Source of the DNA: Vibrio sp. 10N
GTDB lineage: Bacteria > Pseudomonadota > Gammaproteobacteria > Enterobacterales > Vibrionaceae
Assembly: GCF_036245475.1 (NCBI RefSeq)
Contig: NZ_BTPM01000001.1
Coordinates: 496,001-560,000, forward strand
Direction: 5' to 3'
Length of the DNA: 64,000 bases
The notes beneath the pieces were generated by a model. It searched no databases and was not told the origin of the DNA. It saw only the letters and a list, made by a program, of their open reading frames with translations. Made by a program: the position numbers and the translations under genes. How positions within the stretch are numbered: the stretch's first letter is position 1; each line of letters opens with the position of its first letter. Positions 1 through 6,935 of this stretch are shown one piece after another.

Positions 1-25
1 GTAAGCGGCTTGTCATGAAGTGGCG

Positions 26-775
26 TTAACGGTGGCGCTCTGGCCGGTTACTGGACTGGTTAAGCAGTTGGTTTGCAGCCAAAATCTGACGAGACATACT
101 TTTGACCGAGGCATCAAGAATATCGATACCCCAAAGCGGCAGTTTGTTTGAAATAGAATAAAAAGCCCATTGGCCTTTTCGTCTGTCAGTGACGATGCCG
201 CAGTTTCTCAACACTGCAAGCGCGCGCGATACCTTCGGCTGAGACTCTTGAAGCGCCTCGCACAACTCGCCCACGCTCAGTTCGACTTCGGTAAAGATCA
301 TTAGCGTGATCAAAAGGCGAGTTGGATCGCTCAAGCATTTATGTACCACCAAAGGATCAAAGTCGAGATCGTGTGTGTCGCTGTGAACTGCCATAAACAG
401 GTCAATGCGCTTTTTCAGATCAAATAAAGAGGCTTCGAAGGAGGTCTCAGATATCGACGTTGGGCTAGGGAGGTCCCAAAATAGACTCTCGTTACTATTT
501 TCAAATACCCCACACTCACGCTGTGCTGATGAGCATAAGGTAATGACATAATCAAAATGCTCGCCTTGGAACTCTTCAATAGATTTAGAGCGCAGACCAT
601 CGATAGCAAATTCGGCTTGTTGTAAAGTTTCGATGGTTCGATTGTCGACCTGACTTGGGCTACTGCCAGCGCTAGACGCTTGATAGAGCGGCGCATAATC
701 TCTGTTAACAATGGCTTCTGCCAGTTGCGAGCGCGCAGAATTTCCACGGCAAACAAAGAGAATTCTTTTGGTCAT
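26..775 (-). CDS. Arsenate reductase (LMW-PTP fold) fused to an ArsR-family regulator
   Basis: The 249-residue protein has two domains. Residues 1-130 are a low-molecular-weight-phosphatase / thioredoxin-type arsenate reductase: the P-loop CRGNSAR gives C9-x5-R15, and C81 and C88 are seven residues apart as in the redox relay of ArsC enzymes of that class. Residues 143-225 are an ArsR winged helix (CLSDPTR, then the recognition helix SQPKVSRALAVL and the wing RRKGQWAFYSIS). GAGGAAACC lies just before the ATG. It is divergent from arsR at 960. Of the E. coli ArsR arsenite ligands C32/C34/C37 only the third position survives (C172); the others read S and G. Likely role, by inference: an arsenate-converting regulator or a bifunctional reductase and repressor. 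Domain calls are firm; the joint function is not known. Confidence 0.88.
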   Translation of the reverse strand: MTKRILFVCRGNSARSQLAEAIVNRDYAPLYQASSAGSSPSQVDNRTIETLQQAEFAIDGLRSKSIEEFQGEHFDYVITLCSSAQRECGVFENSNESLFWDLPSPTSISETSFEASLFDLKKRIDLFMAVHSDTHDLDFDPLVVHKCLSDPTRLLITLMIFTEVELSVGELCEALQESQPKVSRALAVLRNCGIVTDRRKGQWAFYSISNKLPLWGIDILDASVKSMSRQILAANQLLNQSSNRPERHR

Positions 776-901
776 GGTTTCCTCTAAGTGGTAGGAAAGA
801 TGAATGTTAGCTGTAAATATTATGATGGGGATCGCGTATCAAAGAAAGCGCCAATGACTTTATGTCGTAGATGAAAGTTTTGTGACAATTAAAAAAGATC
901 C

Positions 902-929
902 TTGACTGCTTTTGATGAGGTTTTAATAT
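902..929 (+). promoter_or_regulatory. Sigma-70-type promoter of the arsR-GAPDH-phosphatase operon
   Basis: TTGACT (902-907) and TAATAT (924-929) are separated by 16 bases and lie about 30 bases before the arsR start. The operator-like inverted repeat begins directly after the -10 box, so ArsR would block the transcription start region. Confidence 0.6.
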
Positions 930-953
930 ATACGCATATCCATATATGAGTAT
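930..953. promoter_or_regulatory. Candidate ArsR operator (10-4-10 inverted repeat)
   Basis: ATACGCATAT and ATATGAGTAT form an inverted repeat with one mismatch and a 4-base spacer. Size, symmetry and position just downstream of the -10 box fit an ArsR/SmtB-family operator. It may also serve the divergent fusion gene, whose start is about 155 bases away. Confidence 0.55.
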
Positions 954-959
954 TTAAAG

Positions 960-1289
960 ATGCTTCCACATGAGTTCTTCAAATTGATGTCCGATGAAAC
1001 CCGTATTCGAACCCTACTTTGGGTATCGGCCAACGGCTCAGTCTGTGTCAACGATCTGGTGGAGGCGTTGGGAGAGAGTCAACCTAAGGTATCGAGGCAC
1101 CTTGCTATGCTACGACAAGCAGGCGTGCTCAAGGACACCAGGCAAGGGCAGCATGTCTTTTACAGCTTAGCTGAAGGATTGCCAGGTTGGCTCTATCGAA
1201 CATTGAAAGGGCTTGAGCAATCGAACTGCTTGCAAAGTGCCTATCAACTAAACTTTAACGAGCTTGCGTCATCATCAAACGATGCTTAG
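960..1289 (+). CDS. arsR: ArsR-family transcriptional repressor (second copy)
   Basis: This 109-residue protein is a plain ArsR/SmtB winged helix: LMSDETRIRTLL (helix 1), the recognition helix SQPKVSRHLAMLRQ and the wing RQGQHVFYSL. It is first in a rightward unit with the GAPDH gene 47 bases downstream and lies under a promoter with an operator-like palindrome. The arsenite motif ELCVCDLC of E. coli ArsR is reduced to SVCVNDLV, so only the first of the three cysteines (C29) remains, with one other cysteine in the C-terminal helix (SNC). No good Shine-Dalgarno sequence is present. The family and an operon-autorepressor role are well supported; the inducer is uncertain because the classical trithiolate site is incomplete. 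Confidence 0.9.
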   Translation: MLPHEFFKLMSDETRIRTLLWVSANGSVCVNDLVEALGESQPKVSRHLAMLRQAGVLKDTRQGQHVFYSLAEGLPGWLYRTLKGLEQSNCLQSAYQLNFNELASSSNDA

Positions 1290-1336
1290 AGCTTGACGGT
1301 ACAACCGAATATTTTACGTAATTAAGAGATTAAGTT

Positions 1337-2341
1337 ATGGCAATTAAAGTAGGTATTAACGGATTTGGTCGAATTGGCCGTTTGGCGCTTCGCGCAGCAT
1401 TTGATTGGGACGAGCTAGAGTTCGTGTTGATTAATGACGTTGCAGGTGATGCCACCACACTCGGTCACCTATTGGAGTTTGATTCAGTACAAGGTACTTG
1501 GCATCACGGCGTAGCGGTTGAAGGTGACGAGCTAGTGGTGAACGGCCAGCGTATTAAAACGACTCAAGAGCGCGATATCGATGCGATTGATTGGTCTGGC
1601 TGTGATGTTGTGATTGAAGCAACCGGTGTGCACCGTAAAACTGAATTCCTAAACAAATACCTAGACCAAGGTGTTAAGCGTGTCGTGGTGTCTGCGCCAG
1701 TGAAAGAAGAAGGCATTGCCAACATCGTTGTCGGTGTGAATGACGAAATCTTTGATGCAGAGGCTCACCGCATCGTGACAGCAGCATCTTGTACCACGAA
1801 CTGCATTGCGCCTGTAGTGAAAGTGATTCACGAGAAACTGGGTATCGAGCAATCATCGTTTACAACGATTCACGACCTAACCAACACGCAAACTATCCTT
1901 GATGCGCCGCACAAAGATTTGCGTCGTGCTCGCGCATGCGGCATGAGCCTTATCCCAACCACAACAGGCAGCGCAACGGCGATCGTTGAAATCTTCCCTG
2001 AGCTAAAAGGCAAGATTAATGGCCATGCAGTACGTGTACCACTAGCGAATGCATCACTCACTGACATCATCTTTGACGTGAAACGCGATACCACGGCTGA
2101 AGAAGTTAACGCACTACTGAAAGAAGCATCACAAGGCGAGCTAAAAGGTATCCTTGGTTTTGAAGAGCGTCCGCTTGTTTCTATCGATTACCGCGGCGAC
2201 CAACGTTCAACCATCGTTGATGCGCAATCGACTATGGTGGTTGGCTCTCGTATGGTGAAAATCTACGCGTGGTACGACAATGAAATGGGCTACGCAACAC
2301 GCACAGCAGAATTGGTTCGTAAAGTCGGTCTAGCGGGGTAA
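1337..2341 (+). CDS. Class-I glyceraldehyde-3-phosphate dehydrogenase of the arsenate-resistance (ArsJ) type
   Basis: The 334-residue enzyme has a Rossmann start [11 protein letters not shown]34 in LIND (the NAD-type residue), the nucleophile C152 in SCTTNC and the base H179 in IHDLTNTQ. In arsenic islands such GAPDHs use arsenate in place of phosphate to form 1-arseno-3-phosphoglycerate, which ArsJ exports; this is established for Pseudomonas gapdh-arsJ pairs. Here it follows arsR, its stop codon overlaps the start of the phosphatase gene by one base (TAATG), and arsJ is next. A central-glycolysis copy is expected elsewhere in the chromosome. An alternative as an ordinary glycolytic GapA is unlikely given the neighbours. 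Confidence 0.93.
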   Translation: MAIKVGINGFGRIGRLALRAAFDWDELEFVLINDVAGDATTLGHLLEFDSVQGTWHHGVAVEGDELVVNGQRIKTTQERDIDAIDWSGCDVVIEATGVHRKTEFLNKYLDQGVKRVVVSAPVKEEGIANIVVGVNDEIFDAEAHRIVTAASCTTNCIAPVVKVIHEKLGIEQSSFTTIHDLTNTQTILDAPHKDLRRARACGMSLIPTTTGSATAIVEIFPELKGKINGHAVRVPLANASLTDIIFDVKRDTTAEEVNALLKEASQGELKGILGFEERPLVSIDYRGDQRSTIVDAQSTMVVGSRMVKIYAWYDNEMGYATRTAELVRKVGLAG

Positions 2342-2838
2342 TGATGATGCATCCAACATGGGAACTAAACGTAGATAACGCAGCCTTGGTATTAACGCCT
2401 TGTCCAGGTACCAAAGAGGCGTCATTAGATGACTCACTAGCTCAACTTAAAGAGCAAGGTGTCACGGTTATCGTCACTGCTTTGGATAATCGCGAGATGG
2501 CGGAAGCTGGCGTGGCTGAGCTTGGAGAAAAAGCACAGGCGCTAGGCATTAAGTGGTTCCAAACGCCGATTGAAGATGACCGCGCACCAGGCAGCGACTT
2601 CGCTGATGGTTGGAAAGCGATCTCTCCAGAACTGCATCAAGCGGTGGAAGCGGGCGAGAAAATTGCGATGCACTGCATGGGGGGTTCAGGTCGTACCGGT
2701 CTTCTTGCGGCAAACCTGCTGCTTGAGAAAGGGTGGGAGCTTGAGACGATTCGCCGTGAGGTTCAGGCATTACGCCCTGGCGCTTTCACAAAGCAGCCTC
2801 AAATTGACTACGTAGAGAAGCTGGCTGCGACTTTCTAA
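2341..2838 (+). CDS. Dual-specificity (CDKN3-like) protein phosphatase of the ars operon
   Basis: The 165-residue protein carries the cysteine-phosphatase signature HCMGGSGRTG, with nucleophile C112 and R118 in an HCx5R loop, and a candidate general acid D79 or D80 in PIEDDRAPG. This is the cyclin-dependent-kinase-inhibitor-3 / dual-specificity phosphatase family, not the LMW family of the reductase at 26. Its start overlaps the GAPDH stop (TAATG), so the two are probably translationally coupled. Two further ATGs follow at once (2344, 2347), so the exact start is uncertain. No substrate can be read from the sequence. By position it may act on an arsenylated or phosphorylated GAPDH product, or it may be a second arsenate-handling enzyme; both are guesses. 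Confidence 0.85.
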   Translation: MMMHPTWELNVDNAALVLTPCPGTKEASLDDSLAQLKEQGVTVIVTALDNREMAEAGVAELGEKAQALGIKWFQTPIEDDRAPGSDFADGWKAISPELHQAVEAGEKIAMHCMGGSGRTGLLAANLLLEKGWELETIRREVQALRPGAFTKQPQIDYVEKLAATF

Positions 2839-2880
2839 TCGGAATCTCTTTAGAGAGTCAATTCAGTTAGAAAACTCAGC

Positions 2881-2912
2881 AAATAAAAGCCCTCTGATGA
2901 GGGCTTTTATTT
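2881..2912 (+). terminator. Intrinsic terminator-like hairpin between phosphatase gene and arsJ
   Basis: A perfect 14-bp stem (AAATAAAAGCCCTC and its complement) with loop TGAT ends in CTTTTATTT. It lies inside the presumed operon, 36 bases before the arsJ ATG, and should reduce arsJ transcription from the arsR promoter. Confidence 0.8.
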
Positions 2913-2947
2913 CTGAACCCTTATCCCTGTTACTAGGCAGAAGAATT

Positions 2948-4168
2948 ATGTTGTCTAACCTTAGCAAAAGCGTTCGCCAGTATATGCTGGTGACCTTCAA
3001 CTACTGGAATTTCACCATTACCGATGGTGCTTTGCGAATGCTGGTGGTGCTCTACTTCCACGATCTTGGCTACAGTTCACTCGCCATTGCTTCACTGTTT
3101 CTCTTCTATGAGTTCTTTGGTGTGGTCACCAATCTTATTGGTGGCTGGTTAGGGGCACGTTTAGGCCTTAATCGCACCATGAATATTGGGCTTGGGATGC
3201 AGATCTTTGCTTTGTTAATGCTGGCTGTTCCGAGTGCTTGGTTAACCATTCCATGGGTGATGGCGGCTCAAGCGCTTTCAGGTATTGCTAAGGACTTGAA
3301 TAAGATGAGTGCCAAAAGTGCTATCAAGACCTTGGTTCCGGATGAGCAGCAAGGCGCGCTTTATAAATGGGTGGCCATCTTGACCGGTTCTAAGAATGCA
3401 CTGAAAGGTGCAGGCTTCTTTATCGGTGGTTTATTGTTGTCTGTCCTTGGTTTCCAGTATGCGGTTGCAGCAATGGCGGCAGTGCTGACACTGGTGTTTA
3501 TTGGCAGCGTTATCAGCTTAGAAAGCGATATGGGTAAGGCAAAAGCGAAGCCAAAATTTAAACAGATCTTCTCGAAATCAGAGAGCATTAATATCTTATC
3601 GGCTGCGCGTATGTTCTTGTTTGGCGCTCGTGATGTTTGGTTTGTTGTCGCTTTACCAATTTATCTTGGTTCTATCTTTGGTTGGGATCATACCCTAGTC
3701 GGTGGATTTCTAGCGCTATGGGTCATCGCTTATGGTTTTGTGCAAGGCGTAGCACCTAAAATTACCGGCAAAGCGCAGGGTAGAGTGCCAGATGGCAGTG
3801 CTGCCATGTGGTGGGCGCTGGCATTAGCCGTGGTCACAGGTGTTATTGCGTATTGTGTTCAGATGCAGTGGTATCCACAAATGGTCATTGTTGTGGGGCT
3901 TTTGATCTTTGGTGCCATCTTTGCGATCAACTCATCGCTTCATAGTTATCTGATTGTGAGCTATGCAAAAGGCGATGGCGTGTCGATGGACGTTGGCTTT
4001 TACTACATGGCCAACGCGATGGGACGCTTAATCGGTACCGTGTTGTCCGGTTGGGTATTCCAAATTGCGGGTCTCGCGGCTTGCATGTGGGTGTCGTTTG
4101 CTTTCTTGGTGCTGACCACGATTATCTCCATTCGCTTGCCCGGTGCGCCAAAAGCGGTTGCCGGATAA
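2948..4168 (+). CDS. arsJ: ArsJ, major-facilitator exporter of 1-arseno-3-phosphoglycerate
   Basis: The start chosen is the ATG at 2948 (MLSNLSKSVRQYM); the open frame runs on upstream to 2897, but that part lies in the terminator hairpin. The 406-residue protein is an inner-membrane MFS carrier with about a dozen hydrophobic segments (for example ALRMLVVLYFHDLGYSSLAI and GVVTNLIGGWLGARLGL). The start VTFNYWNFTITDGALRMLVVLYF is typical of ArsJ. Together with the arsenic-type GAPDH it extrudes the unstable arsenylated sugar phosphate, giving As(V) resistance without reduction. The gene order arsR-GAPDH-phosphatase-arsJ supports the name. A strong terminator follows at 4184. Confidence 0.9.
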   Translation: MLSNLSKSVRQYMLVTFNYWNFTITDGALRMLVVLYFHDLGYSSLAIASLFLFYEFFGVVTNLIGGWLGARLGLNRTMNIGLGMQIFALLMLAVPSAWLTIPWVMAAQALSGIAKDLNKMSAKSAIKTLVPDEQQGALYKWVAILTGSKNALKGAGFFIGGLLLSVLGFQYAVAAMAAVLTLVFIGSVISLESDMGKAKAKPKFKQIFSKSESINILSAARMFLFGARDVWFVVALPIYLGSIFGWDHTLVGGFLALWVIAYGFVQGVAPKITGKAQGRVPDGSAAMWWALALAVVTGVIAYCVQMQWYPQMVIVVGLLIFGAIFAINSSLHSYLIVSYAKGDGVSMDVGFYYMANAMGRLIGTVLSGWVFQIAGLAACMWVSFAFLVLTTIISIRLPGAPKAVAG

Positions 4169-4183
4169 CGGAATTGAATAAAT

Positions 4184-4220
4184 AAAAGAGTCAATCGTTA
4201 AAAGACGATTGACTCTTTTT
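4184..4220 (+). terminator. arsJ terminator that contains an ArsR-type palindrome
   Basis: A perfect 15-bp stem (AAAAGAGTCAATCGT / ACGATTGACTCTTTT) with loop TAAAAG is followed by T's. The inner 16 bases, ATCGTTAAAAGACGAT, are identical to the core of the palindrome at 4238-4255 before the next arsR. Confidence 0.9.
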
Positions 4221-4237
4221 GGTTTCAGGCGTATGTT

Positions 4238-4255
4238 TATCGTTAAAAGACGATA
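4238..4255. promoter_or_regulatory. Candidate operator of the third ArsR, upstream of its own gene
   Basis: TATCGTTAAAAGACGATA is a perfect 6-6-6 palindrome ending 11 bases before the proposed TTG start of arsR at 4267. A close variant stands before acr3 at 4665, so autoregulation together with control of acr3 is the simplest reading. Confidence 0.6.
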
Positions 4256-4266
4256 GAGGATGCACT

Positions 4267-4605
4267 TTGACCAGTTGTAGCGTTGAGAACCCAGACATGT
4301 TTATCGCCAGCGAGCAGCAGTTAGCGACAGAAAAGAAGCTAGCGGCCCAAGCGAAGGCGTTGTCACACCCGGCGCGTATCCGAATTATCCGTATTTTATC
4401 TGATTTAGAGCGTGCTGGTGGCTGCTTGAATAGTGACCTCGTATCGCAGTTGGGGCTTGCCCAATCAACGGTTTCTGAACATTTACGGATACTCAAAGTA
4501 GCGGGGTTTATTAGTGCAGAATCGACACCACCGAAAGTGTGCTATCGCATTCAGCGTGATGCGTTGAACGAGTTTTCTGCGTTGACCTTATCAACATTTG
4601 ATTAG
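4267..4605 (+). CDS. arsR: ArsR-family repressor of the acr3 gene (third copy)
   Basis: The 112-residue form begins at TTG 4267, six bases after AGAGGA; the frame is open from a TTG at 4219, and an ATG at 4297 is the other choice. Helix 1 is LSHPARIRIIRIL, the recognition helix LAQSTVSEHLRIL and the wing PPKVCYRI. It differs clearly from the other two ArsRs: cysteines are at C4, C53 (ERAGGCLNSDL) and C92, an arrangement closer to ArsRs that bind As(III) through an N-terminal and a helix cysteine. The gene stands alone between two terminator hairpins, next to acr3, with matching palindromes before both genes. Good confidence in family, moderate in start. Confidence 0.85.
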   Translation: MTSCSVENPDMFIASEQQLATEKKLAAQAKALSHPARIRIIRILSDLERAGGCLNSDLVSQLGLAQSTVSEHLRILKVAGFISAESTPPKVCYRIQRDALNEFSALTLSTFD

Positions 4606-4631
4606 GCCAATTCGCATCAAGAATATCAGTG

Positions 4632-4652
4632 AGTCGGCATTGCCGACTTTTA
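4632..4652 (+). terminator. Short hairpin terminator after the third arsR
   Basis: AGTCGGC, loop ATT, GCCGACT, then TTTTATT. It separates arsR from acr3, so acr3 probably has its own promoter in 4652-4690. Confidence 0.6.
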
Positions 4653-4664
4653 TTACTACTAATC

Positions 4665-4682
4665 TATCGTTATTCGACGATT
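4665..4682. promoter_or_regulatory. Candidate ArsR operator upstream of acr3
   Basis: TATCGTTATTCGACGATT repeats the half sites of the palindrome at 4238 (TATCGT...ACGAT) with the same 6-base spacing but a different centre. It ends 20 bases before the acr3 ATG. Confidence 0.55.
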
Positions 4683-4702
4683 AACGATGTTGGAGAGTTA
4701 AC

Positions 4703-5758
4703 ATGTCTCAGCTAGCCATTGAGCAGCCAAAACAATTGGGGTTTCTGGATAGATTCCTAACTTTGTGGATCTTTTTAGCTATGGGGTTCGGCGTGCTATT
4801 GGGTGTCGCTTTTCCAAGCCAAATTGAGAGCTTGAATGAATCAATGACCGTTGGCAGCACTAACCTGCCGCTTGCTATTGGTCTTATTTTGATGATGTAC
4901 CCACCGCTTGCCAAAGTGAACTATGGCTTGATGGGCAAGGTGCTGCAAGATAAGCAGGCTGTTACTCTCTCATTGGTGATGAACTGGTTGGTCGGCCCGA
5001 TTTTGATGTTTGTGTTAGCACTGATCTTCCTTGGTGATGAGCCGAGTCTGATGACGGGAGTTATCTTAATTGGTCTAGCGCGCTGCATCGCCATGGTGTT
5101 GGTGTGGAATGATATTGGTGGCGGCAATAAAGAATATGGCGCGGCATTAGTGGCCCTTAACAGCGTATTCCAAATTATCACCTATAGCTTCTTGGCGTGG
5201 CTATTCATTACTGTGCTGCCACCTAAATTTGGTTTCCAAGGTCAAGTGGTCGACATCTCGATGGGTGAGATTGCCGAGAGCGTGATGATTTATCTTGGTA
5301 TCCCGTTTCTAGCTGGCTTTTTAAGTCGCAAGCTCTTAGTCGCTAAAAAAGGCGAGCAGTGGTACAACGACACCTTTATCCCTGCGATTTCACCAATTAC
5401 GCTTATCGCATTGCTAGCCACTATCGTGCTGATGTTCAGCCTCAAGGGGGAGATGATTGTTGAGCTGCCAATGCAAGTGGTTCGTGTTGCCATTCCATTG
5501 ACCATCTACTTCTTCTTGATGTTCTTTGTGAGCTTCTTTATCGCGAAAAAAATGGGCGTTCCTTTTGATAAGAATGCGTCTATCGCTTATACCGCAACAG
5601 GTAATAACTTTGAGTTGGCTATCGCGGTGGCGATTGCAGTCTTCGGATTGAACTCACCAGAAGCGTTCGCGGGTGTTATTGGACCGCTAATTGAAGTCCC
5701 TGTACTGATTGCGTTGGTGAACTTCACTTTAAAGATGAAGTCTCGCTACACCGTATAA
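4703..5758 (+). CDS. acr3: Arsenite efflux permease Acr3
   Basis: The 351-residue inner-membrane protein has about ten hydrophobic segments. The two residues known to be essential in the ACR3 family are present and at the expected positions: C128 in [13 protein letters not shown] and E304 in [15 protein letters not shown]. It exports As(OH)3 using the proton gradient. It takes the As(III) made by an arsenate reductase, here possibly the fused protein at 26-775. The start has GGAGAG seven bases upstream. It is controlled separately from arsJ, by its own promoter region with an ArsR-like palindrome. Confidence 0.95.
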   Translation: MSQLAIEQPKQLGFLDRFLTLWIFLAMGFGVLLGVAFPSQIESLNESMTVGSTNLPLAIGLILMMYPPLAKVNYGLMGKVLQDKQAVTLSLVMNWLVGPILMFVLALIFLGDEPSLMTGVILIGLARCIAMVLVWNDIGGGNKEYGAALVALNSVFQIITYSFLAWLFITVLPPKFGFQGQVVDISMGEIAESVMIYLGIPFLAGFLSRKLLVAKKGEQWYNDTFIPAISPITLIALLATIVLMFSLKGEMIVELPMQVVRVAIPLTIYFFLMFFVSFFIAKKMGVPFDKNASIAYTATGNNFELAIAVAIAVFGLNSPEAFAGVIGPLIEVPVLIALVNFTLKMKSRYTV

Positions 5759-5777
5759 TCAAAACCTTTTGATGACT

Positions 5778-5809
5778 AAAATGGAGCGCGATATGCGCTC
5801 CATTTTTTT
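5778..5809. terminator. acr3 terminator
   Basis: AAAATGGAGCGC, loop, GCGCTCCATTTTTTT. It lies between the ends of acr3 and the leftward GGDEF gene and probably serves both strands. Confidence 0.85.
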
Positions 5810-5817
5810 GCTTTTAG

Positions 5818-6651
5818 TCAGCTTATTGTTCGTTTGTGATGTTTGGTGCGATACATGGCGAGATCGGCTTTTTTTAAGGTGACGCGCAAGCTCGTTTGGT
5901 ATGGGGCATAGCCGATGCTATGACAGAGCATCGGGTACTGTACAAAATTGTCACGAAACAGCACCGCAAGCTTCTCTAACGCTTGGTGCAGCCGTTGTTC
6001 ATCTTGGTCGTGAGTTAAAACCACAAACTCATCCCCGCCGTAGCGAACCAAGACATCTTGCCCTGAAAAGGCTTGGCGTAAACAGCGAGCGAAGCGCATC
6101 AATACAATATCCCCTTCACTGTGGCCCGCACTGTCATTGACGTGTTTGAAGTTATCAAGGTCAATGACCACACAAAAACCAGCCTGCCAATTTACGGAAC
6201 TTAGGTACGCCAGATTATGTAGCTTGGTGAGTGGGTCCGTATAAGCCTTCTTTTCAAAAAACTTCACCTCATGATGTAGGTCAGAAACATCGAAGCTGGT
6301 GGTATAGATATAAGGTTCACCATCAATATAAACCTTAAACTTCAGTACATTAAAATAAGAGGTGGAGTCTAAACCATGAAACTTGAGGATCTTTGGGGCA
6401 CACTGTCCAGCATCGAGATATTCCAAGCTTGCATCATGGCATTCATTGAGCATATCGCCAACATTGCTAGGTACGATGTCAGCGACTTGGCTGGCAGTAA
6501 GACCAATGGGATCTGCATCCGAATATTGCCGAAGCCACGCAGTGAAGCGATCGTTTAGATAAACGTATTGGTGCTGCGCATTGCGAATCGAAAGAAAGCC
6601 AGGGAAATGGCGAAATAGCGCCAGAGCCTGTTGGTACGTCAAATCTGTCAC
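5818..6651 (-). CDS. PAS-GGDEF diguanylate cyclase
   Basis: The 277-residue soluble protein has a PAS-like sensor (residues 10-125, FPGFLSIRNAQHQYVYLND and YTTSFDVSDLHHE) followed by a GGDEF domain (138-275). The active loop is intact (YGGDEF, residues 204-209), with the metal/substrate motif DLDNFKHVND at 164-173. It should make cyclic di-GMP from GTP. The inhibitory I-site RxxD, five residues before the loop, reads SGQD, so product inhibition at that site is probably lost. No transmembrane segment is seen. A PilZ c-di-GMP receptor gene lies 8 kb away at 14419. Confidence 0.92.
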   Translation of the reverse strand: MTDLTYQQALALFRHFPGFLSIRNAQHQYVYLNDRFTAWLRQYSDADPIGLTASQVADIVPSNVGDMLNECHDASLEYLDAGQCAPKILKFHGLDSTSYFNVLKFKVYIDGEPYIYTTSFDVSDLHHEVKFFEKKAYTDPLTKLHNLAYLSSVNWQAGFCVVIDLDNFKHVNDSAGHSEGDIVLMRFARCLRQAFSGQDVLVRYGGDEFVVLTHDQDEQRLHQALEKLAVLFRDNFVQYPMLCHSIGYAPYQTSLRVTLKKADLAMYRTKHHKRTIS

Positions 6652-6841
6652 TGCAAAGTCTCATTGTTTCTCTCAACATCAGATAAGCGCTTAGCTAACG
6701 GAAGTGATTGAGATAGTTATTGTTTTTTGTTTGCTTTCTAGCACGGCCTTTTCATAGGAACTGTGATGCTTATCACCTTGTCACCAGTTGCTGACAAAGA
6801 TCATGGTCATTCTCATTTATGAGACGAGATGAGTATGAAAA

Positions 6842-6859
6842 AAGCAGCTTTTGCTGCTT
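6842..6859. repeat. Left target repeat of the first IS1182-type element
   Basis: AAGCAGCTTTTGCTGCTT, a hairpin-forming sequence repeated after the first element (8453-8469) and after the second (10063-10078). Confidence 0.75.
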
Positions 6860-6935
6860 CAGACTGCTGACAAAGGTCTAGCTTTCAAGCTAGACCTTTG
6901 ATCTAATAGGAGTATCGAAATATGGATACTCCGAT

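Noticed and set aside
2897..2947. Upstream start for arsJ
   Set aside because: It lies within the terminator hairpin, and other ArsJ proteins begin near MLSNLSK.
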